Below, in pieces: positions 8,276 to 16,460 of a stretch of 64,000 bases of DNA. The stretch spans positions 60,152 through 124,151 of the forward strand of contig NZ_LQPT01000077.1 of the NCBI RefSeq assembly GCF_002102355.1. The letters are read 5' to 3'. This DNA is from Mycobacterium sherrisii. GTDB taxonomy: Bacteria > Actinomycetota > Actinomycetes > Mycobacteriales > Mycobacteriaceae. The notes under the pieces are model-generated. The model saw only the letters and a list, made by a program, of their open reading frames with translations, was not told the DNA's origin and did no database searches. The translations under genes and the position numbers were made by a program. How positions within the stretch are numbered: the stretch's first letter is position 1; each line of letters begins with the position of its first letter.

Positions 8276-9520
8276 TCAACCCGTCGGGATTTCGGCGGCG
8301 ATGGTGTTCATCAGGGCGACGTAGCGGCGGCCTTCCGGATCGCGGCCGGGTTTGCCGCTGCTGATCAGGCCGGCCGCCAGGCTGCGTTGCGGGTCGGCCC
8401 AGATCGCGATGTTGACCAGCCCGAGGTGACCGAACGCGGCCGGCGCGTTGCGTCCGAACGGGCCGAACCTGTTGGTGCCCAGGATGAATCCGGTCGACCA
8501 GCGTGCCGGCATCAGGCCGACCGCGAAGTCCGGCCGCAACCGCCGGCTTTCGGCGGTCGCGGCACGCAGCGTGTCCGGCCGCATCACCTGTACGCCGTCG
8601 AGTTCGCCTCCGCGGCGCCATATTTCGGCGAAGCGGGACATCTCGTCGGCCGTCGAGACGGTGTTGGACGACGGGATCACGGTGGTCAGGAAGAACGGCG
8701 TGTTGGTCACCGGGATCATCTCGTGCATGGTGCCGCCGATGGCCTTGCGGAATATCTGCGCGATGACCGGAGTCAACGGCCGGCCGGTCGCGTGGCTCGG
8801 CGCGACCAGCTCGAGGTCTTTTTTGTCGACACCGAAGTTGGTCCAGCGGAAGCCGAGCGGGTCGAGGATCTCGGCGGCCAGGATTTCGCGGATGTCCTTG
8901 CCGGTGGCCGCGTAGACGATTTCGCGCATCAGCGGGCCCCATGTCAGCGCGTGATAAACGTGCACCAGGCCGGGACGGTAGAGCGGCCGCAGGTTGCTGA
9001 GCATCTCCTGCGCGTACTGGTGATCGTCGGTCCGCTTGAGGTCCGGCATCGGCCCTGTGGGGAAGGGCAGCCCGGCGCTGTGGGTCATCACGTGGCGGAT
9101 CGTGATGCGGTCCTTGCCGTGGCTGGTGAAGTTGGGCAGGTACTCGCACACCCGATCGTCGAGCGAGAAAACGCCGCGTTCGACGAGCATGTGCACCACG
9201 GTCGCGGTGATGCCCTTGGCCGCTGAGTACACGCAGAACGGCGTGTCGGTGGTGACGGGGATTTTGTCGCTGTCGGGGGCATCGGTGGGGGCGTTGCCCC
9301 AGCCGTGGCCGATTGCGCGGTTGAGCACGACGCGCCCACGGTGCCGGAGGCACAGCTGGATGGCCGGATGCATGCCCGCCCGATACCAGTGCCGGACGGC
9401 CTGCCAGATGCGTTCGACGGCGGCGGGGTCGATGCCGGAATGGTCTTCCTCGCCGACGGCGGTGACCGCATCCACGTCGGCCGGGACGCGGATCTTTCCG
9501 TCTTCAGTCGTAGTCGCCAC
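8276..9520 (-). CDS. lipE: Serine beta-lactamase-fold esterase LipE
   Basis: Class C beta-lactamase/penicillin-binding-protein-fold esterase, 414 residues, equivalent to M. tuberculosis Rv3775. The nucleophile motif SxxK is S99-A-A-K102 within CVYSAAKG. A tyrosine motif is likely YHA in VYHALTWG, and the third box is near FGHLGLVNIAIWAD toward the C-terminus. Family members hydrolyse short-chain esters and some have a role in lipid turnover. The GTG start at 9520 is preceded by TACCCT with seven bases between, a leaderless arrangement that supports it over internal starts. No signal peptide is seen, so it is expected in the cytosol. Confidence 0.88.
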   Translation of the reverse strand: MATTTEDGKIRVPADVDAVTAVGEEDHSGIDPAAVERIWQAVRHWYRAGMHPAIQLCLRHRGRVVLNRAIGHGWGNAPTDAPDSDKIPVTTDTPFCVYSAAKGITATVVHMLVERGVFSLDDRVCEYLPNFTSHGKDRITIRHVMTHSAGLPFPTGPMPDLKRTDDHQYAQEMLSNLRPLYRPGLVHVYHALTWGPLMREIVYAATGKDIREILAAEILDPLGFRWTNFGVDKKDLELVAPSHATGRPLTPVIAQIFRKAIGGTMHEMIPVTNTPFFLTTVIPSSNTVSTADEMSRFAEIWRRGGELDGVQVMRPDTLRAATAESRRLRPDFAVGLMPARWSTGFILGTNRFGPFGRNAPAAFGHLGLVNIAIWADPQRSLAAGLISSGKPGRDPEGRRYVALMNTIAAEIPTG

Positions 9521-9527
9521 CCCAGCG

Positions 9528-9533
9528 AGGGTA
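9528..9533 (-). promoter_or_regulatory. -10 box TACCCT for leaderless lipE
   Basis: TACCCT is followed by seven bases and then GTG at 9520. No Shine-Dalgarno sequence precedes the GTG. Confidence 0.5.
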
Positions 9534-9545
9534 CGTGGCGGCGAA

Positions 9546-10370
9546 TTACTCCCCGGTGAACTGCGGCGCGCGATTGGCGAACGTCGCCGAGATGCCTTCG
9601 GTGAGGTCCTTGGAGGGCAGGAACGCCGCGTTCCACGCCGCGACGTACCGCAGGCTCTCTGCGACGGCGGCGGCGCGCTGCTGGTCCAGCACGTCCTTGA
9701 TGCCGTGCACGGTCAGCGGTGGGTTGGCGGCAATCTCCGCGGCGGTGGCGTGGGCGGCGGCCAGCGTCGCCTCGGCGTCGGTGTACACGTCGTTGACCAG
9801 GCCGATCTTCTCGGCGCGGGCGGCGTCGATGTCCTTGCCGGTCAGCGCGAGCTCGCGCAGATGACCGTCGTTGAGGATCAGCGGCAGCCGGGCCAGGCTG
9901 CCGACGTCGGCGACGATGGCGAGTTTGACTTCCCGTACCGAGAACTTGGCGTCGGCGCTGGCGTAGCGGATGTCGACGGCGGAGATCAAGTCCACGCCGC
10001 CGCCGATGCACCAGCCGTGCACCGACGCGATGGTGGGCGTGCGGCAGTCGGCGACCGCGGTGATCGCCGCCTGCATGCGCTTGACCTCGCGGTGGAACAC
10101 CGCGCGGGGCCCGGCAAGCGCATCGCCGGACAGCAGCGGCGTGAAGGAGCCGCCCATGGCCGGCACGTCCAGGCCGTAGCTGAAGTTCTTGCCGGAACCG
10201 GTCAGCACGATGGCCCGCACCTCGGGGTCGGCGTCCAGGGTGGCGAATAGTTCGGGCAACTCCGACCAGAACGCGGGCCCCATCGCGTTGCCCTTGCCCG
10301 GCCCGATCAGTGTCACCTGTGCGACCAGGTCTTTGATCTCGACGGTGACGGATTCGTATGTTTCGCCCAT
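9546..10370 (-). CDS. echA21: Enoyl-CoA hydratase/isomerase family protein EchA21
   Basis: Crotonase-fold protein, 274 residues, equivalent to Rv3774. The CoA-binding and oxyanion-hole segments are visible as FSYGLDVPAMGG (about 67-78) and VHGWCIGGGVDLISAVDIRYAS (about 119-140). In place of the second glutamate of classical hydratases there is an aspartate-rich region as in isomerases (VKLAIVADVGSLARLP), so delta(3,5)-delta(2,4)-dienoyl-CoA isomerase activity is at least as likely as hydration. The ATG at 10370 is taken because TACGGT lies six bases upstream; the longer open frame starting at 10523 overlaps the divergent gene and is not used. Confidence 0.88.
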   Translation of the reverse strand: MGETYESVTVEIKDLVAQVTLIGPGKGNAMGPAFWSELPELFATLDADPEVRAIVLTGSGKNFSYGLDVPAMGGSFTPLLSGDALAGPRAVFHREVKRMQAAITAVADCRTPTIASVHGWCIGGGVDLISAVDIRYASADAKFSVREVKLAIVADVGSLARLPLILNDGHLRELALTGKDIDAARAEKIGLVNDVYTDAEATLAAAHATAAEIAANPPLTVHGIKDVLDQQRAAAVAESLRYVAAWNAAFLPSKDLTEGISATFANRAPQFTGE

Positions 10371-10376
10371 GTGCAG

Positions 10377-10386
10377 ACCGTAGCGT
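10377..10386. promoter_or_regulatory. Overlapping divergent -10 boxes of echA21 and the gene at 10394
   Basis: On the plus strand TAGCGT (10381-10386) ends seven bases before the ATG at 10394. On the minus strand TACGGT (10382-10377) ends six bases before the ATG at 10370. The two hexamers share two base pairs, so one 23-bp gap serves two leaderless genes. Confidence 0.6.
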
Positions 10387-10393
10387 GGCAAAT

Positions 10394-10978
10394 ATGTCTC
10401 GTGATTTGCGACCCGGCCCTCATTCCCCGCCCGCCGACGAGCTGCACAGCGCGGAGGACACGTTAGGCATCTTGCAGCGCGTGCTTCATCCCATCGCCAC
10501 CGACGATCTGTCCAAGCAGACACCGTGCACCGAGTTCGACGTCGCCAAGTTGACCGAGCATCTACTCAAGTCGATCGGCGGCATCGGCGGCATGGTCGGC
10601 GCCGAGATTCCGGCGAGCGAGGGACAAGGTTCCGTCGAGCGGCAAATCATCGCCGCGGCTCGGCCCGCCCTGGACGCCTGGCATCGCCGGGGCCTGGACG
10701 GCACGGTCAGTGTCGGCGACAACGAAATGTCGGCCCGGGCGGCGTGCGGCATCTTCTCGATCGAATTCCTGGTCCACGCTTGGGATTACGCGGTCGCGGT
10801 GGGGCATCAGCTCAACGCCCCCCAACCGCTGGCCGAGTACGTGCTGGATCTCGCGCACAAGACGATCCGGCCGGAGTTCCGCGGGTCCGCAGGCTTCGCC
10901 GATCCCGTCGAGGTGCCCGACGACGCGGGGGCGCTGGAGAGGCTGGTCGCGTTCACCGGCCGCGACCCGGCCGCCTAA
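10394..10978 (+). CDS. TIGR03086-type maleylpyruvate isomerase-fold protein (Rv3773c)
   Basis: A 194-residue protein of the actinobacterial mycothiol-dependent maleylpyruvate isomerase/DinB fold, the same length as Rv3773c. Visible family features are the N-terminal helix ending TPCTEFDVAKLTEHL (about 47-61), the conserved D-A-W region, and the metal-site-like histidine in SIEFLVHAWDYAVAVG (about 129-144). Proteins of this group use mycothiol or bind metal, but the substrate is generally unknown. The start at 10394 fits a leaderless transcript (TAGCGT, seven bases, ATG); an upstream ATG at 10358 lies inside echA21 and is rejected. Confidence 0.85.
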   Translation: MSRDLRPGPHSPPADELHSAEDTLGILQRVLHPIATDDLSKQTPCTEFDVAKLTEHLLKSIGGIGGMVGAEIPASEGQGSVERQIIAAARPALDAWHRRGLDGTVSVGDNEMSARAACGIFSIEFLVHAWDYAVAVGHQLNAPQPLAEYVLDLAHKTIRPEFRGSAGFADPVEVPDDAGALERLVAFTGRDPAA

Positions 10979-10994
10979 CGGCGCATACCGGCCG

Positions 10995-11456
10995 TTACAC
11001 CCGTTCGAGGTAGAAGTAGAAGTACCGGCCCTTATCGCGCACACCCTTGCCGTTCATGATGCCCATCACGGCGTCGTCGTCGATCTTCTTGAAGTGGTCG
11101 TGCACCGGCTGCCCGTCGTAAACCATCGTCGCGGTGACCTCGCCGCGGAACTCCTCCAGCCACAGGCTGGCCTCGCCCTTACCCATCTCGGTGTTGGAGA
11201 ACTTGTTGCCGTCGGCGTCCAGGCACACCAGGGGCTGCACGTCGCGCTCGGAGTTGAAGTTCTTGCCAAACCAGCGGGCCTTTTCCAGCAGATCGTTCAT
11301 GCGGTGGCCGGTGGCGAACCCGCCGCCCCTCCACTGTCCGATCATGCCGTCGAGTGTGGCCGGCTCCAGGCTCGCCCAAAAATCGTCGAGCTCGACGTCA
11401 TCGATCGGGCTGCTGCGTTCTTTGAAGTCGGTGAACTTCTTGCGCGCCAAGCTCAT
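10995..11456 (-). CDS. GXWXG/DUF4334 domain protein
   Basis: A 153-residue protein with the two parts of this family: an N-terminal GXWXG box (M-I-G-Q-W-R-G-G, about residues 38-45, followed by TGH) and a C-terminal DUF4334-like beta region (about 100-153) ending YFYFYLERV. The family is thought to bind small hydrophobic ligands, but I know of no established activity. Its ATG overlaps the hisC2 stop by 4 bases, so it is translated from the hisC2 transcript. The opposing gene ends 16 bases away, tail to tail. Confidence 0.75.
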   Translation of the reverse strand: MSLARKKFTDFKERSSPIDDVELDDFWASLEPATLDGMIGQWRGGGFATGHRMNDLLEKARWFGKNFNSERDVQPLVCLDADGNKFSNTEMGKGEASLWLEEFRGEVTATMVYDGQPVHDHFKKIDDDAVMGIMNGKGVRDKGRYFYFYLERV

Positions 11457-12520
11457 TCGTCACTCCCGGCTATCCAGTTGCCGGCGAACTGAAGCAGGGC
11501 GTCGTTCTCCTGTGGCGCGCCGATGGAGACGCGGACCCCATCGTCGCCGTAGGGACGCAGCACGATCCCCGCGTCGGCGGCCCGCGCGACGAAGCCCGGC
11601 GTCCTGGGCCCCAACGGCAGCCAGACGAAGTTGGCCTGCGACGGCGGCAAACTGAACCCGGCGTCGCGCAACCCGGTGCTCACCCGCACCCGGTCGGCCA
11701 CCACCGCGTCGGTGCGGGCCAACAGTTCGTCGGCGGCATCCAACGAGGCAATCGCGGCGGCCTGCGAGACGTTCGTGACGGAGAACGGGACGAAAACCTG
11801 ATCCAGCGCGGTGATCACGTCGGGGTGGCCGACGGCGTAGCCGACGCGCAGTCCTGCCAACCCGTAGGCCTTCGAAAACGTGCGCAGCACAACAACATTG
11901 GGGTGTGTGCGGACCAACCCCAGGCTGTCGGGCAACATGTCGTCGCGAATGTACTCGACGTAGGCCTCGTCGAGGGCGATCACGATGTGCGGCGGGACGG
12001 CCTCGACGAAGCGCGTCAACGCGTCCGGGTCGACGACCGTCGACGTGGGGTTGTTGGGGTTGCATACGAAGATCAGCCGGGTGCGTTCGGTGATCGCGGC
12101 CAGCATCGCGTACAGGTCGAAGGTGTGGTCGGTCAACGGCACCTTGACCCCGACGGCACCGGCGACCTGGGCCAGCGGCGGATAAAGCTCGAAGCTGCGC
12201 CAGCCGAAGATCACCTCGTCGCCGGCCGAGGCGGTGATCTGAACCAGCTGCTGGCAAAGGCTTACCGAGCCGGCGCCGACGGCGACGTGCTCGGGTTCGA
12301 AGCCGGAGCCGAGATGTTTGGCGAGCGCGGCCTTGAGGTGAACGCAGCCGTTGTCGGGATAGCGGTTGACGATGTCAGTCGCTCGTTCGATCGCGGCGCG
12401 AACGCTCGGCAGCGGGCCGAACACCGTTTCGTTGCTGGCCAGTTTGATCGAGCCCGGCACGGTCTTACCAGGCACGTATACCGGCAGCCCGGCCAGCTCG
12501 GGCCGTAGGCGGGCAGTCAC
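11453..12520 (-). CDS. hisC2: Histidinol-phosphate/aromatic aminotransferase HisC2
   Basis: Class I PLP aminotransferase, 355 residues, equivalent to Rv3772, which acts mainly on aromatic amino acids. The cofactor-contacting CNPNNPTS (153-160), the aspartate of ALDEAYVEY (182-190), the Schiff-base lysine K217 in TFSKAYGLAGLRVG, and a C-terminal arginine in GDDGVRVSIG are all present. The GTG at 12520 is six bases after TATGCT, so it is probably leaderless. It is cotranscribed with the DUF4334 gene downstream. tyrA further along (34.6 kb) supplies the same pathway, but the two are not linked here. Confidence 0.9.
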   Translation of the reverse strand: MTARLRPELAGLPVYVPGKTVPGSIKLASNETVFGPLPSVRAAIERATDIVNRYPDNGCVHLKAALAKHLGSGFEPEHVAVGAGSVSLCQQLVQITASAGDEVIFGWRSFELYPPLAQVAGAVGVKVPLTDHTFDLYAMLAAITERTRLIFVCNPNNPTSTVVDPDALTRFVEAVPPHIVIALDEAYVEYIRDDMLPDSLGLVRTHPNVVVLRTFSKAYGLAGLRVGYAVGHPDVITALDQVFVPFSVTNVSQAAAIASLDAADELLARTDAVVADRVRVSTGLRDAGFSLPPSQANFVWLPLGPRTPGFVARAADAGIVLRPYGDDGVRVSIGAPQENDALLQFAGNWIAGSDE

Positions 12521-12526
12521 TTCGAC

Positions 12527-12532
12527 AGCATA
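12527..12532 (-). promoter_or_regulatory. -10 box TATGCT for leaderless hisC2
   Basis: TATGCT is followed by GTCGAA and then the GTG start at 12520. Confidence 0.5.
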
Positions 12533-12609
12533 TGTCGCGGCTGTGTACGCTATGCCTCCGGCGGTTCCGGGACGCCCGCCATGCGTCCGGTACCCTCAGA
12601 AAGTCCAAG

Positions 12610-12698
12610 GGAGGCGTGCCAGAGCGGCCGAATGGGGCTCACTGCTAATGAGTTGTCCCCCTCAAAGGGGACCGGAGGTTCAAATCCTCTCGCCTCCG
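12610..12698 (+). tRNA. tRNA-Ser(GCT)
   Basis: Acceptor stem GGAGGCG/CGCCTCC with G73, anticodon loop CTGCTAA with anticodon GCT, a long variable arm built from CCCC/GGGG, and T-loop GGTTCAAATCC. Length is 89 bases. CCA is not encoded. Confidence 0.95.
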
Positions 12699-12702
12699 CT
12701 GA

Positions 12703-12716
12703 GTCCTTTCGAGGAC
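12703..12716 (+). terminator. UUCG hairpin between tRNA-Ser(GCT) and tRNA-Arg(ACG)
   Basis: GTCCT-TTCG-AGGAC is a five-pair stem capped by a stable UUCG-type tetraloop, four bases after the tRNA. It could end transcription or be a processing signal, since tRNA-Arg follows 17 bases later. Confidence 0.4.
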
Positions 12717-12732
12717 GCATAACTGAACACCG

Positions 12733-12805
12733 GCGCCCGTAGCTCAACGGATAGAGCATCTGACTACGGATCAGAAGGTTAGGGGTTCGAATCCCTTCGG
12801 GCGCG
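12733..12805 (+). tRNA. tRNA-Arg(ACG)
   Basis: A 73-base cloverleaf with acceptor stem GCGCCCG/CGGGCGC, D-arm AGCTCAACGGATAGAGC, anticodon loop CTACGGA with anticodon ACG, and T-arm AGGGGTTCGAATCCCTT. CCA is not encoded. Confidence 0.95.
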
Positions 12806-12828
12806 CTTTGCAGCAGCGAATGTCCGGC

Positions 12829-13332
12829 CTATCCCGGTTTGGCGGGGCAGTAAATGGCCACCGCGGTGTTGACGAACACCACCGATTCGGTGAATGTCAT
12901 GCCTTCCCGCGTGAGGCGGTTGGCAAGCTCTGTCAGGGTCCGGCCTTCAGCGGCTCGGGTGCACGTCTCGTGGGCGGCCTTGACCAGTGCGGCACCGCCA
13001 TCGGCGGGGGCGCTGCCGTGCAAGGTGGTCATGACCGCGATCAGCCGCTCGTCGGCGTTCTTGGGCATTGCGCCGCGCGACGGGATCGCCGGTGGTGCAC
13101 CGGCCGAGCCGTACGGCGACAGGATCACGGTCGGCCGGGTCGCGACCAGCAGCACGCCCACGACCGCGATCACCAGGAAGGCACCCGCGATCACCACGCC
13201 GGAAAAGCCCTCGGTGGTGACCTTGTGGCGGGGGCTGCGGTGCAGGGCTGCGCCCGGGTCGGGCGGGGCGCCCCCAGCGTGTGTCTGGACGTGATCGGTT
13301 GCGGCGGGCTTTGTTCGGCGCGCGATATGCAT
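12829..13332 (-). CDS. DUF732-like single-pass membrane protein
   Basis: A 167-residue protein with a basic, disordered N-terminus (1-40), one transmembrane segment (GVVIAGAFLVIAVVGVLLVA, about 45-64) and an extracytoplasmic domain of the mycobacterial DUF732 type. That domain shows a conserved cysteine in HETCTRAAEG, a helix with LANRLTREGMTFTESVVFVNTAV and the terminal Y-C-P. The two cysteines probably form a disulfide outside the membrane. Function is unknown for the family. GGGGGAACG upstream of the ATG at 13332 serves as ribosome binding site. Confidence 0.75.
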   Translation of the reverse strand: MHIARRTKPAATDHVQTHAGGAPPDPGAALHRSPRHKVTTEGFSGVVIAGAFLVIAVVGVLLVATRPTVILSPYGSAGAPPAIPSRGAMPKNADERLIAVMTTLHGSAPADGGAALVKAAHETCTRAAEGRTLTELANRLTREGMTFTESVVFVNTAVAIYCPAKPG

Positions 13333-13460
13333 CGTCGACGTTCCCCCGCTGACTCGATGAATTTCAGCCGTGGCCAGCCCGTTAGCACCCGGTCGAATAA
13401 GGCCGCAGTCTAATTCGGCGACGTTCGCCGTGGGGCCGGTTCGTGCGATTCGCCGCGGAC

Positions 13461-13676
13461 CTACTCCGGATGCCGGTCGCTGTCGGCGCCGTCGGTGTCG
13501 GGCATCGGCCCGATAGTGGCGATCATCGGGACTCGCAGCGTCTTACCGCCGGCGATCGGCAGGTGGATCGAGAAGAAGACGATCTTGAGCTCCAGGCTCA
13601 CTTGCCGCATCGGCTGGGCATAGAGGTCAAAGCGCATGTCCCGCAACCGCGCCAGGCCGCGTTCGAGCCGACTCAT
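13461..13676 (-). CDS. Small conserved hypothetical protein (71 aa)
   Basis: A 71-residue protein starting MSRLERGLARLRDMRFDLYAQ. It has a basic amphipathic N-terminus, a beta-like stretch (SLELKIVFFSIHLPI, about 26-40) and an acidic end (DTDGADSDRHPE). I do not recognise a family, although a small gene occupies this place in M. tuberculosis (about Rv3769). The start at 13676 is supported by TAGGGT seven bases upstream, the same leaderless pattern as its neighbours. That pattern is the main reason for accepting so short a gene. Confidence 0.6.
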   Translation of the reverse strand: MSRLERGLARLRDMRFDLYAQPMRQVSLELKIVFFSIHLPIAGGKTLRVPMIATIGPMPDTDGADSDRHPE

Positions 13677-13683
13677 GGCGTCG

Positions 13684-13689
13684 ACCCTA
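13684..13689 (-). promoter_or_regulatory. -10 box TAGGGT for the 71-aa gene
   Basis: TAGGGT, seven bases, then ATG at 13676. Confidence 0.45.
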
Positions 13690-13744
13690 GTTGCTCGCGT
13701 TGCGGGTGCGCCACGGGCGCTGATCAAACCCCGGGGCGACGTGG

Positions 13745-14779
13745 TCAGGACTCGGTGGCGATCAAGGCCAGCGCCCGCTCGAACAGGTGGACCGTGCCGG
13801 CGTGCAATTGATCGCCGACCTGCTTCTCGGCCTTGCCGGCACACGCGCGTGCCAAGGTGCCCTCGATGACGATGCCCAGCTTGAAACAGGCCAGCACGGT
13901 ATACCAGGTGATCTGGGACAGGTCGCGGGTGGTGTTGGCGGCGTAACGCTCGAGGAGCTCGTCGGTGCTGGCCAACCCGTCCTGCCCGCCGAGCGCATGG
14001 CTGAACACGCTCGATCCGTCCGGCTGACGCCAAGTGGCCAGCAGCCAGCCCAGGTCCAGCAGCGGATCCCCGATGGTGCACATCTCCCAGTCGACGATCG
14101 CCACGACGTCGGACCCGGTGTGGGAGAACATGACGTTGGCGGCGTGGTAGTCGCCGTGCATGATGCCGGGCGTCCACGTCGCCGGGCGGTGATGTTCGAG
14201 CCAGCCGGATACCTCATCGATCCCCGGGATGTCGGGGCCGGGATAGCCGTCGTACTCGCTGTAGGAGTCCAGCTCGGCGAGCCAGCGCGGGACCTGGCGT
14301 TCCAGAAAGCCCTGCGGCTTGCCGAAATCGCTGAGACCCACCGCGGCGTGGTCGACGGCACCCAGTCTTGCCAGGGCGTCGGCCATGGACAGGCCCATGC
14401 CGTGCCGGATCTCGGCGTTACCGGCGTGCAGCGGCGGCAGGCCCTCGCCGGCGTTGAACCCGTCGATCGGGTCCATCAAATAGAACACGGCGTCGCCCAG
14501 CACACCCGGGTCCTCGCAGACGGCGATCAGGTGGGGGTGTGGCACGTCGGAACCGGCAAGTGCCGCAAGCACTTTCGTTTCCCGCAGGATCACGCTGTTG
14601 CTGCGCGGACGCAGATGCCGCGGTCCGCGGCGCAGCACATAGGGCCGACCGGATCGTTCGAACCGCAGCATCACGTTCTGTGTTCCGCCGGTCACGGGGG
14701 AAACGTTGTCCAGCGGTCCTTCGCCCAGGCCCTGCGCAGACATCCATTCCGCAACGGCTGTCAAGTCCACGTGCTCCAC
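13745..14779 (-). CDS. APH-family phosphotransferase (kinase fold), copy 1 of 3
   Basis: Aminoglycoside phosphotransferase/choline kinase-fold protein, 344 residues. The catalytic loop HGDYHAANVMF (in GIMHGDYHAAN) and the metal-binding IVDWEMCTIGDPLLDLG are intact, so it should bind ATP. Mycobacterial members are close to the eukaryotic ACAD10/11 N-terminal kinase domain that phosphorylates hydroxy-acyl substrates, and aminoglycosides are unlikely to be the substrate. Two GTG starts are possible (14779, 14770). The first is taken because TAGGTT lies eight bases before it. The SnoaL-like gene upstream ends 11 bases away in the same direction. Confidence 0.83.
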   Translation of the reverse strand: MEHVDLTAVAEWMSAQGLGEGPLDNVSPVTGGTQNVMLRFERSGRPYVLRRGPRHLRPRSNSVILRETKVLAALAGSDVPHPHLIAVCEDPGVLGDAVFYLMDPIDGFNAGEGLPPLHAGNAEIRHGMGLSMADALARLGAVDHAAVGLSDFGKPQGFLERQVPRWLAELDSYSEYDGYPGPDIPGIDEVSGWLEHHRPATWTPGIMHGDYHAANVMFSHTGSDVVAIVDWEMCTIGDPLLDLGWLLATWRQPDGSSVFSHALGGQDGLASTDELLERYAANTTRDLSQITWYTVLACFKLGIVIEGTLARACAGKAEKQVGDQLHAGTVHLFERALALIATES

Positions 14780-14790
14780 GTGGTGTGAAC

Positions 14791-15156
14791 CTACTCTGCG
14801 GCTACGCGTCGGCCCTTCGGTGCCAGGGTGTAACAGAAAGTCTGTGCGAGGATCATGCCGTCGCGGAACACGAAGGTGTCGACGCCGTCGTCGGCGCGAT
14901 GGTCGGCCGTCTCGGCGCGCCACTGAAGGAAGAGAAAGTCACCGTCGAAGATCTGCGTCTTGAGGGCCCATTCCGCGCTCGGCAGATCGTCGAGCAGCGC
15001 GGCGAAGGCCTTGCGGATGGCGTCTTTGCCGCGCGCACTGCCCATCGGGCTGATCACCACGGCGTCCTCGTGGTAGTCGGCGACGATCGCGTCGAGGTCG
15101 CCGGCGACAATCGCCTTGACGTGTTGATCGAATACTTCCTGGGGCGTACGTATCAT
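14791..15156 (-). CDS. SnoaL-like/NTF2-fold protein
   Basis: A 121-residue protein of the NTF2/SnoaL fold with the usual helix [31 protein letters not shown] split over residues 5-35, the [13 protein letters not shown] helix, and a beta sheet ending [13 protein letters not shown]. Such proteins bind small molecules or act as isomerases, hydrolases or dimerisation modules; nothing in the sequence fixes which. GAGGAG sits seven bases before the ATG at 15156. It shares direction with the APH gene after it and is divergent from the methyltransferase at 15281. Confidence 0.82.
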   Translation of the reverse strand: MIRTPQEVFDQHVKAIVAGDLDAIVADYHEDAVVISPMGSARGKDAIRKAFAALLDDLPSAEWALKTQIFDGDFLFLQWRAETADHRADDGVDTFVFRDGMILAQTFCYTLAPKGRRVAAE

Positions 15157-15280
15157 GGCGCTCCTCGCTGAAACTGTGGACCGTCTGGGAATCAGCCTAG
15201 GTGCCCATGGTCGCGACGCCAGCGGTCCGAGAGCCTGGAAGAATAGTGAACGCAACCGACTATCAAGGTGGAGGAACGGC

Positions 15281-16222
15281 ATGCCGCGGACCGATAACGA
15301 TTCTTGGGACATCACGCAGAGCGTGGGGGCCACCGCGCTCGGCGTCGCGGCGGCCCGTGCCGCGGAGACCGAGAGCGACGATCCCCTCATCCGCGACCCG
15401 TTCGCACGCGTCTTCGTCGACGCCGCGGGGGAGGGTGTGTGGAGCATCTACGCCGATCCCGCGCTGTTGGCCAAGGCCGTCGCGATCGAACCGGACGTGC
15501 AACATCGGCTGCAGCTGATGGTCGACTTCATGGCGACCCGCACGGCGTTTTTCGACGAGTTCTTTCTCGGTGCGGCCGAGTCCGGCGTTCGGCAGGTGGT
15601 GATCCTGGCGTCCGGCTTGGACGCCCGGAGCTGGCGGTTGCCCTGGCCGGACGGCACCGTCGTCTACGAGCTGGACCAACCGAAGGTTCTTCAGTTCAAA
15701 AACGAGACGCTGCGCGAACACGGTGCACACCCGAGGGCGCGGCTGGTGAACATCGCCGTGGATCTGCGGCAGGATTGGCCGAAAGCATTGCAGGACGCCG
15801 GTTTTGACCCTTCGCAGCCCAGCGCATGGTCGGCCGAGGGGTTGATTCGGTATCTGCCGGCGCAGGCTCAGGACTTGTTGTTCGAACGGATCCTTTCCCT
15901 GAGCGCGCCGGGCAGCTGGTTGGCGTCCAACGTTCCGGGGGAGGGATTCGCCGATCCCGAGAAGGTGCGTCGGCACCGCGAAGACATGGCGCGGGTGCGC
16001 GCCGCAGCCGCGAAGGTCATCGACGCGGAAGTCACCGATTTCGACGAGCTGTGGTATCCGGAAGAGCGCACGCCCGTCGACAGCTGGCTGCGTGAGCGTG
16101 GTTGGGACGTACTGTCGTTGAGCTTCCCCGAACTGATGGCCCGCTACGGGCGCAGCATTCCGGCGGGGCACGAGGACTCGATGTCGCCGATGCAGTTCAT
16201 CTCGGCGCACCTCACGGCGTAA
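15281..16222 (+). CDS. Class I SAM-dependent methyltransferase, TIGR00027 family (Rv3767c type)
   Basis: A 313-residue putative S-adenosyl-methionine methyltransferase of the mycobacterial family that includes Rv3767c. N-terminal [19 protein letters not shown] (about 8-26) and [14 protein letters not shown] (about 37-50) are family hallmarks. The SAM site is [17 protein letters not shown] (about 104-120) followed by the acidic [12 protein letters not shown]. The start at 15281 has GGAGG nine bases upstream; the longer frame from 15155 overlaps the divergent promoter. Substrates are unknown for most members; leucine carboxyl methyltransferase-like activity is suggested only by distant similarity. 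A hairpin at 16241-16259 follows. Confidence 0.87.
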   Translation: MPRTDNDSWDITQSVGATALGVAAARAAETESDDPLIRDPFARVFVDAAGEGVWSIYADPALLAKAVAIEPDVQHRLQLMVDFMATRTAFFDEFFLGAAESGVRQVVILASGLDARSWRLPWPDGTVVYELDQPKVLQFKNETLREHGAHPRARLVNIAVDLRQDWPKALQDAGFDPSQPSAWSAEGLIRYLPAQAQDLLFERILSLSAPGSWLASNVPGEGFADPEKVRRHREDMARVRAAAAKVIDAEVTDFDELWYPEERTPVDSWLRERGWDVLSLSFPELMARYGRSIPAGHEDSMSPMQFISAHLTA

Positions 16223-16240
16223 ACATCGCCCGGCGGTTCG

Positions 16241-16259
16241 GACGAACCTCGAGTTCGTC
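16241..16259 (+). terminator. Hairpin after the methyltransferase gene
   Basis: GACGAAC-CTCGA-GTTCGTC is a perfect seven-pair stem starting 19 bases after the stop codon. There is no T tract. Confidence 0.45.
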
Positions 16260-16395
16260 ACGGCGCCTACCGGTTTCGGCCGGGACAATCACGATTAATC
16301 GGGCCAGGCTACTCAGGTTAGATCAGCACGTGTGGTACTGCCCGTTGACCGGGTCCGAATGGCATTTCTGCTGCCGCGGAGTTTGCCGTGCCGAT

Positions 16396-16420
16396 GTTTA
16401 GACATAAGTCCAATGGGTAC
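16396..16420 (+). promoter_or_regulatory. SigF-type promoter GTTT-N15-GGGTAC
   Basis: GTTT (16396-16399), 15 bases, then GGGTAC (16415-16420) matches the mycobacterial SigF consensus GTTT-N15-17-GGGTA. It lies 40 bases before the ATG at 16461 and would drive both small membrane genes downstream, which suggests stress or stationary-phase expression. Confidence 0.6.
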
Positions 16421-16460
16421 CGTTAGGCCACGGGAATGTCTTTCTCGAACGGAGGTCACG

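Noticed and set aside
13443-13811. Plus-strand frame of 122 codons over the 71-aa gene
   Set aside because: No ribosome binding site or -10 box, and the opposite strand has a leaderless promoter in the right place.
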